Of a stretch of 64,000 bases of DNA, positions 44,903 through 55,934 are shown piece after piece. The translations under genes were made by a program, and so were the position numbers. This stretch comes from Neckera pumila. Lineage: Eukaryota > Streptophyta > Bryopsida > Hypnales > Neckeraceae. Numbering within the stretch: the first letter of the stretch is position 1; every line of letters begins with the position of its first letter. The notes below the pieces were generated by a model, which was not told where the DNA came from, searched no databases, and saw nothing but the letters and a program-made list of their open reading frames with translations. Location of the stretch: contig OZ018412.1 of NCBI GenBank assembly GCA_963969595.1, positions 12,588,501 through 12,652,500 of the forward strand, given 5' to 3'.

Positions 44903-45530
44903 TCATCGCATTAGTTAGCATGGTTTAAACCATAAACAAAATAGCAAACCATATGGTATAGGAGGTCAATCCCTATACTCATGATTTAGAGTGATTGCAA
45001 GAAAGATTGGTACCGTTTTGCATCACAATGAGAGTGACTCTCTTGTCATTCATTATAACTTTTGAAGCATGAATTTGATTAACTTGAAATTTTTATTAGA
45101 GATGGCTAACTTAATAGTATTTAGATCCCTTGTTTTTCAGAAATTTAAAATAATTTGACATTTAAATTTAAATTTAGATAATTTGTCACACTTTACGATT
45201 TAGGGTTTTTTAGTACTGAGAAGTACTCAAATTAATGATCTAGAGCTGAAATTTTTGTGGCCTATTTCTATAGTAGAAAGTCATGTTTCTACAAAAGAAA
45301 ATTTAAAAATATGTTATTTTTTGTCCACCACATATATGCTAATTGGGCATTTTTGCACGTGCATTTTGAACATTGAAGATAGTTTTAGGACCAATTTTTT
45401 GGTGAAATCTCTTCATCATAAAGTTCTCTCAAATTGAAAATTTTAGTTTTTTAAATAATTGCTTTCCCTTTTTTTAACAAATTGAAATGTGAAAGTATCT
45501 ATTTTTATGAAACTTTGCACTTTTCATGAG
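44903..45530. repeat. Half-copy of the fold-back repeat
   Basis: 44985-45440 matches the right arm of the 1175-1959 fold-back (CATTATAACTTTTGAAGCAT, TTAATGATCTAGA, GAACATTGAAGATAGTTTTA). 45330-45530 also matches 63400-63587 closely, up to the M1 copies that follow in both places. Confidence 0.65.
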
Positions 45531-45868
45531 CATTAGAGAAAATTTTAGGCCTTCGGAGGGCTGCTCCACAACCCTCCAAAATACCTTGAAATTTTTTTTG
45601 GGGGCTAAAAAAATCTATTTTCTCCTATTCCCGCGCAGCTAAAATTGCAGTGACAGTGGCGCAAGAACTAAGTTTTAAGAGTTAAAAATTTATTATAACA
45701 ATTTTTAAAAGAAAAAAATTGCAAAATTTGACTGTTCTGGCTTATCTAACTGTTTTAGCTTATCTGATTGCTCACTATGACACTTTTCAAATTGACAGAC
45801 CAAGCTTGGAAATAGCTTGGTTTGTTAATTTAGAGCAGCCCTCTAAAGGGCTGAAATTTTTTGTAATG
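45531..45868 (-). mobile_element. MITE family M1, copy f
   Basis: It starts CATTAGAGAAAATTTTAGGC and ends CTGAAATTTTTTGTAATG. Orientation is opposite to copies d and e. Terminal inverted repeats extend about 30 bp (CCTTCGGAGGGCTGCTCC versus AGAGCAGCCCTCTAAAGGGC). Confidence 0.8.
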
Positions 45869-46640
45869 GATTTCCTAATTTTCCTACCAAGAGAACTTTT
45901 CTACACTTTTCCTTCTTAGGGTACCTAATTCTTAATGGTGTATACATTATACATTTTTTTCACATTTTTTTAAAGTTTTTTTCTAATTATATAATATTCC
46001 TAGAAAAAAAATGGAATACTATGAAAAACACTACAAAAGCTATTTGGTCTTTCTTGCAACCACCTTTTACCATTTATGTAGTCCAAAATTAGATATTCAC
46101 TACGTCGGACATGATTTAGCCAAATGGAATAAGCATCTTGCACAAACAAACGGATATAACTATTAGACACCTTGAAAACTTCTTTAGAACATTGTGCATT
46201 TGAATGTCAAAATTTTGGAAATCAAAAATACTAAACATTGAAATCATTTAATATGCCATGTTGAAAGAAAAAATAGAACCAACTATTAGTAATGGTAATA
46301 TAGGCTATGTTACAAAAAATAACCACACAATTGGAATAGAGCCACTAGGATAGCAATGGAAATATTGCTTTAGCTTATGGCTGTTTTTTTATAAAATGGC
46401 ATGCTTTGCCATTCTACAAACATCTCAATTATGCGAAATAAGTTTGAGTCATTTGACTTCTTGAAAATTTTCAAAATACCTACACTTGTAAGAACAACTA
46501 AATACAAATTTTTTGTTACAAATTTATACTTTTGAGTGCTTCTTTAATGCTTATTTAACATACCACTAAATGTATTTAACATTTAATGTTATTGTGGCAC
46601 ACAAATAATCCTTTTGGTTTGAAGAAAGCCCACAAAATAA
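45869..46640. other. AT-rich DNA, no gene seen
   Basis: No supported feature. Confidence 0.5.
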
Positions 46641-46662
46641 ATACACACATACACACACACAC

Positions 46663-46744
<82 letters not shown>
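46641..46744. repeat. Compound (CA)n(AT)n microsatellite
   Basis: A short CACACATACACACAC stretch runs into about 39 AT units. The IYIYIY and HTHTDIYIY open frames around it are by-products of the repeat. Confidence 0.95.
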
Positions 46745-46747
<3 letters not shown>

Positions 46748-48099
46748 TCAATTCCAATTTCTAGTATCATAATATATATACAAAGTAGTGATTTTAAAAA
46801 TCTTATGCGGTACAAAAATCATTGCATTCCAAGCTATAGAGCAATAGGTCCCTAAATATCACTATATATAGTCAAAGATTTACTACGACATTAGTGAGTA
46901 GGTCAAAGAACAAGCAATTTAAGATCAAGCATTCCAACAACAATTGTAAATGCTCATTTCCAATATGCCTGAGCAATAGAATGCAAGTTATAATTTGAAC
47001 AAAGGGTGGCAAACTAGGTGGTTTATCACAACAAGAGAAAGGGGTGTTCTAAGTGAATTTTAAAGTATAGTCCTAAATACAAGATTATAAGTAATGACCT
47101 TTCAGGAGATTTTCAATAATTTTTATTAGAAACACATATATTTCTACTAAATTTTTCTTTAAAAACACCCCTTTCTCTTGTAGTGGATAGTGTATAGAAA
47201 AGATCCAAATTGTTATATGATTTTGAATTTCACATGCAATATGTACTTGTTATGATGATCAAGTACTCTATACTACAATTTTAACACAATTTGCAATTGA
47301 AAATCTATCCATTTTGGAATATGCTAGACATAACATTCAGTAGCAGTCTTTGCTACTACCTTTCCCGGACGGAATGATGTGGAATATACCACATCATTTC
47401 ATCCGAGGGATGAAACGGTGTGGTATATTCCACACCAAATCAATAACTACAAAGACACTTGATAAAACTTGTCAGAACTCAACAGGGTGCATGGATCAAT
47501 TACAAGGTCGCAGCTGCACATTGTTATTACTATGAAATTAAATACTTTGAAATAAAACTGCAAATAAAATAGCAAACTTATTCAAAATGGCAATCAATTT
47601 ATAGAGATTAATTATCTCAATGCTTGATTTACATCACTTTGATGTGATTGCCATTCATGTTTTGTGTTTTCAAGTGACAAGAGAAGCTCTTCATATACAC
47701 ATGGAGTGGTAGGAGGTAGAACAACCCATGTGGAACAAGTGAATTAGAATTTGAAGTTCCTCAAGTACTCACAATTAAGTCAAAAGCAAAGAATTGTTGT
47801 AATGCATTATTCATTGGATTTTTTGCCAACATTTTTTTCTACAAATATTTGTTGACTTGTATGTGTGGTCCTAAAATTAACAAAGAAAATGAAACAAAAC
47901 ATATTGTACTACCACTATCTTGGTACTTAAGCTTACATTAATCATTTGAGGATGAATTTTGTGGATGAGGACTCTAGAGAGGGAAAGGCAGCCTCTTTGA
48001 AGGCTACTGAATGTAATGGAGTTTCTTAAAGTTTATGAGTTTGATTCTTGTTGAATCATTCTGCCTGGGAACGAAATTTGTGAGATAATTGGGCCGGAC
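46745..48099. other. AT-rich DNA, no gene seen
   Basis: Apart from the hairpin at 47376, no feature is supported. Confidence 0.5.
47376..47436. repeat. 29-bp-arm hairpin of nested palindromes
   Basis: The left arm (47376-47404, starting GATGTGGAATATACCACATC) and right arm (47408-47436, ending GGTGTGGTATATTCCACACC) pair with a 3-base GAG spacer and few mismatches. Each arm is itself nearly palindromic. Confidence 0.8.
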
Positions 48100-48344
48100 T
48101 ATACAGTACAGTCCCGTACACTCCCGGCCATGGCTGTACTGTACTGTACAAGATACCCATGCGGCAAACATTAACAAAGCTCTCTGAACAAAGGGTTCAA
48201 GTTTTGGGGAATCCATTACTAGAGGCCAGAAAAATAACCTGACATTGGGTGTTAAAATTGATGAAAATCAACTCAAGGAGTAGTTGGTATATCAGTATGT
48301 TGTTGATAAGATGAAAAAGTTTTGAACTCTATCTCGGCTCCAAG
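48100..48344. repeat. Diverged low-copy repeat copy D, left part
   Basis: It matches repeat C in the same orientation: ATGCGGCAAACATTAACAAAGC, CAACTCAAGGAGTAGTTGG TATATCAGTATG and CTCGGCTCCAA. It resumes after the M2 insertion at 48788 with CAACAATTTGGAATGGATA. Confidence 0.65.
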
Positions 48345-48787
48345 TAAGGTAAAAGACCCCATTGCGGTCAGAAGTAGGAATGTGCCCTCCTGCCATTGCT
48401 GAAATTTTTCAAATTTTTTTCCACATGAAGATAAGTATGAGAGACAGTGTAGACATTTGAAATTATATTTTTGGACCAAGTATGAATTAGTTCAAAGTTT
48501 TTAAATGATCAGCCCATAGGGGTTTGTAGGCCACCTCATGACCAACAAAATCTGAATCCAATATGGTCATCTTCCTATTCAATGCAGCCACAACATTTTC
48601 AGATGTGGAAGAGCTAAAAAATCAAATTTTACAAAGAATTTTACACTGAAAAGTTGGAGTATCTATTGGGGTCACTAATTATCCTAAAACTATCATGTAA
48701 GGCATTGATTGTGGTCTGAAAAACCACATTGGGGTCATTAGGTGTCCATCATGGGCCATTTGACCGCAATGGGGGCTTTTACCTTAG
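48345..48787. mobile_element. MITE family M2, copy 2
   Basis: About 443 bp. The ends TAAGGTAAAAGACCCCATTG CGGTCA and TGACCGCAATGGGGGCTTTT ACCTTA form near-perfect 25-bp inverted repeats. TCCAA flanks both sides (48340-48344 and 48788-48792). Aligning to repeat C shows a single CTCCAA at the empty position, so the element inserted into copy D. It is non-coding. Confidence 0.85.
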
Positions 48788-48792
48788 TCCAA

Positions 48793-49227
48793 TCATTTGA
48801 ATTTTGCTCTGCATTTGGTTTTGTATTGGAATCAAACAACAATTTGGAATGGATACTTATAACCCTTTGTCTTCATCTAGCTAACGTCAAAATATTTGTT
48901 AATTTGGCAAAAATTCATGGTAATGCCACATTTAACTACTTTTGGACTTTCAAAAGTCCAGAATAAATAATGGTTTTCAACAAAAAAAAATTGATTGTCA
49001 AGAGATAGTACAAAACATCAGGAGATCTATCCAAAACATCCAAAGATATGTACAAATATTGAGAGATTTGTACAAACATCGTAGGATCCCACGATGTTAT
49101 CATCGTGAGATCCCACGATGCTTTGTCCAGAATTCATTGAATAGTCCAAAAGTAGTTAAAATTGGCATGGTATTGAAACTTCTCCAAAACCCTGTCCAGA
49201 CTTTTACATCAATGCCAGTCCTTGTTT
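48793..49227. other. Remainder of repeat D and unassigned DNA
   Basis: About the first 100 bp continue repeat D. At 49078-49121 the phrase GGATCCCACGATG / AGATCCCACGATG is repeated and self-complementary. No gene. Confidence 0.5.
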
Positions 49228-50146
49228 TTAACCCCTAAAGGACCAAATGGCATTTTTTGGCAATTTAGCTGTTTCGGGCAGCTCATTACAAACGGAAATT
49301 TTATTTTTTTTCTTTGAAAATTTCACACAACGTGTGCCCAAGGAGTAACTTTGAGGCCCAAAAATTTTCAAAACTTTTGACTACATGGTTAAAAAGTTAT
49401 TGGATGATATGTCATTTTCAATGGTCAAGGGGCAGCTCAAAAAAATTCTGCAAAATCACTTTTTAAAAAAATAAAAATTTTAAATTGGTTCTTTAAGTTT
49501 ATATAATTGTGCAAAGCTTTGAATTATTCAATTTTGATTTATGAGATGAAAATTATGAGGTGTTCTAGTTTGCGGGCAGTTATGGATTCCCTACTCTAAA
49601 ATAAACTTTGAAATCCTTTATTTAACTCAATTTTTAATATTTTTTGACAAAAATAAAAGCATAGGATGTATATTGTTTATTACAATATTACAACCGTTGA
49701 AATTGACATTTTCAATTCTTTAATTAACTTCTTAACAATTTAGTATTTTGAATCATTCTTTACTTCTTTCTACAATCTATTTTTTTCCTATACGTTGTAC
49801 GATTCCAAATGATCTGAAATTTTCCAAGCATGTAGTCAACTTGCTTTGAAGAATGAATCCAAGGAGTAACCACCATTTAGACATTTTTTCATGTAAATGT
49901 GACCTTGTGAAGTGCAGCTGCCCGGCTTTTTGCAGGGTAAAGAAAGGATTTTTGTCAATTCAAATGCTAATATCTTGCAATCTACAAGGTGAAAAATTCC
50001 GAAATTTTTTTCTACATATCCTCAAACAACCTTACTACAAGATCCTATGGTTACATATATCCAAAAATATTTTTTTTCTAAAATTTGATACTTGTACTAG
50101 AAATGACAATTTTGGAGCGTTTTTGGTCTCTGACCTTTAGGGGTAA
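49228..50146 (+). mobile_element. TTAA element family P1, copy 3
   Basis: TTAA-CCCCTAAAGGACC at 49228. The right end reads CTTTAGGGG-TAA, so one T of the right TTAA has been lost. Internal blocks match copies 2 and 4. This copy is more diverged: GGTCAAGGGGCAGCTC replaces a block seen in the others. Confidence 0.8.
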
Positions 50147-50245
50147 AGCTTCATGCGATTGAATGAACTTGACTACAGCTGCTTCAGCTACTCCAATTGG
50201 TAAATAATGGTGAGAATCTAGCATGGAATTTGTGCAAACCATACC

Positions 50246-51176
50246 TTAACCCCTAAAGGACCAACATGCGTTTTTTGGCCATATAGAAATTTTGGGCAGG
50301 TACATGTGACTAGAGATATCCATATTTGAGGCTGAAATTTTAATAGAAGGTGGGGGCGAGGAATATCTTCATGTGTACCAAGTTTCATGACATTTTGAAA
50401 TACGAGTCAAAAGTTGTGACCTAATATGTTGCTTTTTTTTGTAACTGGGCAGTTTGGGCAGATCAGAAAAAACCATTTTTTTCGGAATTTTTTTTTTCAA
50501 ATTGGTTCTCTACATTTATATATACTCAAAAAGCTTTGAGTTATTCCATTTCACTCAATGAGTCAAAAGTTATGAGGGTTTTTGGTTTGCGGGCAGTTAT
50601 GGATTCTCTACTCTAAAAAAAACTTTAAAGTCGTTTATTTAACTCAATTTTCAATATTTTTGGAAAAAAATAAAATCCTAGGATGTAAACTGATTATTGC
50701 AACATTACAACTGTTGGGATTGGCATTTTGAAATTTCATGATTAAAATTTTAACAATTTAGTATTTTGAATCATTTCTACTTCTTTCTACTTACTATTTT
50801 TTTCCTATATGTTGTACAATTCCAAATGATGTGAAATTTTTCAAGCATATAGCCAACTTGTTTAGGAAACTGAATTCAAAGAAGCACCACCTTTTTTGAC
50901 AAATTATCATTGAAAAGTGAGCTTGCAAAGTGCAGCTGCCCGGTTTTTCGCAGGATTGAAAAAATGGTTTTCAAGACTTTGAATGCTTATATCTTATGAT
51001 CCACACGGTGGAATTTTCTGAAATTTTTACCACATGTTTTCAAAATATCATACTACAAGATCCTACGGTTACATGTGTCAAAAATTGTTTTTTTCCAAAA
51101 ATTTGGTAGTTGTATTAGAATTGGCAGATTTGGAGCGTTTTTGGTGAGAACATAGTCATGAAACTTTAGGGGTTAA
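50246..51176 (+). mobile_element. TTAA element family P1, copy 4
   Basis: Complete, with TTAA-CCCCTAAAGG and CTTTAGGGG-TTAA at the ends. It lies 99 bp after copy 3 in the same orientation. 931 bp, no open frame of note. Confidence 0.87.
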
Positions 51177-52403
51177 CTTAGAAGAATATTTACAGGTCAA
51201 TTGAGACGCTAAGATGACGGGTGGCAAAAAGATTTCATCATTCTGTTATGTTGGTTAAAATGGTGTAATATTCCTGCGCTCTCACTCAGGCCCGTCCTCT
51301 GGAGCCTGATTGATTTGCTTAAATTCTCCTTTCCTCAATGAACTAGGTAGCCTTTCAAAAAGAAAACATGGTGAAATTTGAGAGAAATTTGTATATATCT
51401 GGAGCCTCAGTTAGTGAGATCTGTACTGTCCAAGTATTGAATTACTGTGGACTTGAATGTCACCATCTTGTCTCTCTGAAATAATCAAGTTTAACAAATA
51501 TCAATGACCATTAAAATGACGTTCAGGAGTTCAGACCTCTGGAAACCACTTACGACTGGAATAGACCTAATTTATAAGGGTTCATAGAAATACACCATTT
51601 TATCATATACGGAGTATGAGGTTTTGTTAACAACAAGCACAATTTATCCCGCGATTTTTCACCTTCCAGCTCCTTAGATAGGATCCAAAATACCTGCAAA
51701 TACCTTGTCTTAATTACCCTCCTCAGTAACTTGCCGAAAATGGTGCCACATGCTATATCTCTCTTGCGGCTGTTTTTTAATTCCTGCTTGCAAAATTGAA
51801 GATGGACGCTTCGTCGCACAATATCAGCCGCTCCTTTCAAGAGAAAGAAATTATTATGCATGTCGAATATTGTATTGCAAAGCTGCAATTGAAATATATA
51901 TTACTCTCTAGTAGTATGAGAACACAAAATCCCGTGAAGAGGCTTAACTTACATAATATAACAAGTGACTGTCTGATCTCTACACCATTAGACTAGATTC
52001 ATTGAGAATTAAAAACGTGAATTTCGCAACCTAGAAATTGATCCTGAACTTGCCAGAAATAACGGTTATATTCATGTATTAAATCTTACAATAACATCTG
52101 GTTCCTTGTACCAGGATGACAAATTTGTGAAATAAACTAGAGTCGACCTGGGAGGGTGCAATCTGAACGCTCCGTTGAGATCAAGCTCAACAAGAATGTG
52201 CATCTATCTGAAAGAACAAATTGCTCGGTCCATCTAAACGAGTGGCCTAATTAATCAATGAGTCCCAGAAGGCGAAATCACAAGGAACATTTTTTACTTT
52301 CCCTGTAGGCAATTACAGTTTTAATTCCCTGTTTGGATAGCCTTTTCATACAAAACACAGGGAAATAAACTATCAAAGGGAAATGTGAGAGAGGTAAAAC
52401 TTA
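51177..52403. other. No gene supported
   Basis: Composition is less AT-rich than the flanks. A minus-strand open frame at 51550-51888 has no motif. GCAATCTGAACGCTCC and similar unique DNA suggest old intergenic sequence. Confidence 0.4.
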
Positions 52404-52555
52404 CATAGGAGAATTGAAAGCAAACCCGCATAGGAGAATTGAAAGGAAATCCTCACAGGTGAACCGAGAGGAATTCCTTACAAGGGAATCGAAAGGAATT
52501 CTTCACGGGTGAATCAAAAGGAAATCCTCACAGGAGAATCAAAAGGAATTCTTCA
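52404..52555. repeat. 25-bp imperfect tandem repeat, about 6 copies
   Basis: The unit is close to CAGGAGAATCAAAAGGAAT plus TCTTCA; most units are exactly 25 bp. Units alternate AGGAATTC and AGGAAATCC forms. Confidence 0.85.
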
Positions 52556-52840
52556 AATTCTCAATTCATTTCTACAAGGTGTTTTATTTACAATGGGAGT
52601 TTATTACAATTTCCTAGAGGCATTTTCAAACAAACTATGTCCTATCCAAACAAATCTTCAATCTCCAACTCTATCAATCGCTACAAACCTTTGATATCTG
52701 CACATTCCAACAACACTCTTTTAGCAAAATACCTTAAGAGTGCAAAATTGAGAATGATCAATACCTTATAGTACAAAGTTGAGAATGATCAATGTCACTA
52801 AAAGGATTTACTTGATTACTATAGCTTCCTTTGGTAATGC

Positions 52841-53761
52841 TTAACCTCTAAAGTTCCATGACTATGTTCTCACCAAAAACGCTCAAAAATTGTCATTTTT
52901 AGTACAAGTATCCAATTTTTGAAAAAAAGCTTTTTTTTACACATGTAACTATAGGATCTTGTAGTAAGGTGACTTGAGAATATGTAGAAAAAATTTCAGG
53001 AATTAACACCATGTGCATTGCAATATATATGCATTTAGATTCACTAAAACCATTTTTTTGGCCCTGCAAAAAACCAGGCAACAGCACTTCACAACTCACA
53101 TTTTGATGAAAAAATGTCCAAAATGATGGTGCTTCTTTGGATTCTTTTTCCTAGACAAGTTGGCTACATGATAAAAAAATTTCACTTCATTTGGAATTGT
53201 ACAATATATAGGAAAAAAATAGTAAGTAGATAGTAGTAGAGAATTATTCAAAATACAAAATTGTCAAGAATTTAATTATGGAATTGAAAAATGCTAATCC
53301 CAATGGTGGCAATGTTGTAATAAATAATCTACATCCTATGATTTTATTTTTTTCAAAAAATATTGAAAATTGAGTAAGATAAAGGACTTCAAAGGTTATT
53401 TTAGAGTAGAGAATCCATAATTGCCTGCAAACTTAAAATCTTCATAACTTTTGACTCATTGATCAAAATGGGATGATTCAAAGCTTTTTACTCTAGAAAA
53501 CCAATTTCAAATTTTTGTTTTCAAAAAAAATGTTTTTTTTTAATCTGCCTGGATTGCCCAGTTACAAAAAAAAGTAACATATTGGACCATAACTTTTGAC
53601 TCGTTTTTCCAAATGTCATGAAATTTGGTGCATATGAAAGATTTTCCTTGCCCCCACCTTCTATTAAAATTTCAGCCAAAAATATGAAAATCTCTAATCG
53701 TACATACCTACCCAAAATTTGTATACGGCCAAAAAATACATGTTGGTCCTTTAGGGGTTAA
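52841..53761 (-). mobile_element. TTAA element family P1, copy 5
   Basis: TTAA-CCTCTAAAG at the left and CCTTTAGGGG-TTAA at the right. It has the same orientation as copy 1 and matches it closely (TAGTAAGTAGATAGTAGTAG, GAATTTAATTATGGAATTG). 921 bp, non-coding. Confidence 0.85.
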
Positions 53762-54700
53762 TCTCAATTGCGTAATGTAGAATGTCTTCAATTTTCCAGA
53801 GAAGAGGAATTCCATCTTCAACAAACAGCAAAGTCACCAACTCAGGCTCTCAAGTCTTCACAAACTCAATCAGTCTCTTCATCATGTAAGGATCAAGTCG
53901 AGTAGAAGGGTGCTTAAAGAAATCCGTTACAAATTTGTTGTCCAAATTTGAAAACCAATGTCGTACATCCCTGTGGTTTAGGTTCAACTTCTCATGCTGT
54001 CTAAAAAGTCTTTCCTCCACAGTTTGCGAGTAGGCAAGGAAACAATTAAACAGTGCCACACTGTATACAGACACACATACCTTGCAAGCAGTCCCAGCTC
54101 TCAGCCTCCTACAAAACATGTCCGAAACAGAGTCGATCAACTCCATCCGGCTCCCGTCTGACCAAACACGAAGTTGTTATGGGGAAGGAGGATAACTTGC
54201 TCAGAGAAAGTACTTGCACTTACCCCTCCCTTACTCACTGAAACTCACAATGCACACCGACATTTAGGAGCACACACAATGTTACAGTTTTCATCCAAAT
54301 TACCTTTTCCGCTTTACTTTGGTTGATTACCTTCCCATCAGCTTTTGTTGGGGCCCATGTGAAGTGATGAGGGTGACATGCATGCCGAGTGTACGAACTA
54401 ACTTAGCGTAAAAGGCTTGTGGTCCCTCCCTCATCCCAATTGTCCTACCCCAGTAGTAGTTAGTGCGGTTACATCTCAAAAATATTGTGTGATTCTGCAA
54501 GCAGGACAGAGAAAGAGTAATTTTACCAGAGTGCACATGCTTCACGGAGCAAGTGAACCAACCTGCACCCAAGAAGAGACCCCTCCGGACGTACCCCCGC
54601 TTTCTTGGTTGAGAACAGGTCTCACACTCTCACTGGACGGAGTGTTGATTTGTTTTTCCAAATTGACGGTGGTGCTCATTTTCATCGCCTGTCATGGATG
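53762..54700 (-). pseudogene. Fragment of an unrecognised spliced gene, probably transposon-derived
   Basis: Reading down the minus strand, a first exon (about 54563-54679) starts MSTTVNLEKQINTPS and ends at GGGTGCAG|GTTGG. After an intron ending TCCTGCTTGCAG, a second exon reads NHTIFLRCNRTNYYWGR and GPQAFYAKLVRTLGM, on to QQKLMG. There the frame needs one more base to continue as VINQSKAEKVIWMK, so a one-base deletion near 54327 is likely. Lower pieces (GSRMELIDSVSDMF and VRHWFSNLDNKF, ending KRLIEFVKT at 53850) follow plausible splice sites. I do not recognise the family. The intron-exon signals and codon use look real, but the frame is broken. Confidence 0.45.
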
Positions 54701-54838
54701 TGTAAGTAACTGAACTTACTTAGGCCACTTTCAGTTGCTGCACAGGTAGAAGCAACCGACTCTAACTTTACACAACTCATGTGAAATTTTAAATTAACTT
54801 CATGTGCAATTGGGGATGGTGAGAAAAAAAGACAGAGC

Positions 54839-55002
54839 TTAACCCGTAACGTACTAAGAATTCTATCAGTGAAGAACATTGCATGCATTGGTTTCAAAAA
54901 ACAATTATTAAAATAAATGTATATCCCTACATAAACTGCTCTTCAAAATTGCTCAAAAAAATGTGAGGCCCAATTTGGGCTTCTTAGTACATAAAGGGTT
55001 AA
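54839..55002. mobile_element. Short TTAA MITE (family P2)
   Basis: TTAACCCGTAACGTACTAAGAA at the left and TTCTTAGTACATAAAGGGTTAA at the right form inverted ends of about 20 bp around a ~160-bp body. The TTAA at 54999-55002 is shared with P1 copy 6. Confidence 0.75.
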
Positions 55003-55934
55003 ATCCCAAAAAGATCATGACCTTTTTCTTGTCAAAGAATATTCAAAACTGCCATTTCTATTGCAAAGTAAAAAAAAACCTTGAAAATCAATTTTTAATT
55101 TAAATTTTTTTTTTTTTTTTTCCATATCTAACTGTAGGGTCTTGCACTAGAATAGTTGAAGAATGTGTGGAAGAAAACTTGAAAACTTTGGTCACATTGA
55201 TTGCAAGATATTTGCATTTATAGTAAAGAAAACAAAGTTTTTTTGTACCTTGCGTGACTAGATTATTTGATTTTGAACTTTTTGAACTTAATTTTTTTTA
55301 CACTACAAATATATCAGAAGTTATCACGAAGAGTTGAGTTGAGATTCTAGGAAAAAAAACTAAAATAAAAAACATTTCATTTTCATTCTTTAAAAAATTG
55401 TTTAGTAGAAGCAAGTATAAAATAGAAAGAAAAACTAAATTGTTAATATCTCTAATATGGAATTGAAACACGCTAATTCCAATAGTGAGATTGTTCCTAG
55501 CAAGCAAACTAAACCTTATGGAACTTCTTTTTGATTTTTTCTAAAACTGAGTTCAAAAAAGAATCCAGTTTGTTATTTCTTAAGATGATGCAATGATTGC
55601 CCAAAAAACAAGATGCTCCATAATTTTTACATCACCAATCCAAATGGAATGAGTCAAAGCTTTCTTTGTAGAAAAAAATATAAACTATAAGAACCAAATT
55701 TTTTAAAATTTATTTTAAATTTTCATGGATTTCTTTTGCTACCTGGCAAGGTGAATTTTGTGCTTAGGATGGCATAACTTTTTCTCACGGGCACCAATTG
55801 AAATAAAAATTATATTCCAAAAATGCTACTGTATTTTTCTATCTTGTGAGAAAATTTCAAAATATCACAACCAGAAATTGAGACCATAGGAGTTTGCTTC
55901 AAAATAATTTTGTACCCTGATCCTTTAGGATCTA
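54999..55934 (-). mobile_element. TTAA element family P1, copy 6 (diverged)
   Basis: It starts TTAAATCCCAAAAAGATCAT and ends GATCCTTTAGGATCTAAA. The internal order matches copies 1 and 5 (AAAACTGCCATTTCTATTGC, ATTGCAAGATATTTGCATTT, ATGGAATTGAAACACGCTAA) with many differences. The right TTAA is lost. It is the oldest-looking copy. Confidence 0.65.

Noticed and set aside
46566..46855. Proteins with IYIYIY or HTHTDIYIY runs
   Set aside because: Direct translation of the AT and CA microsatellite.
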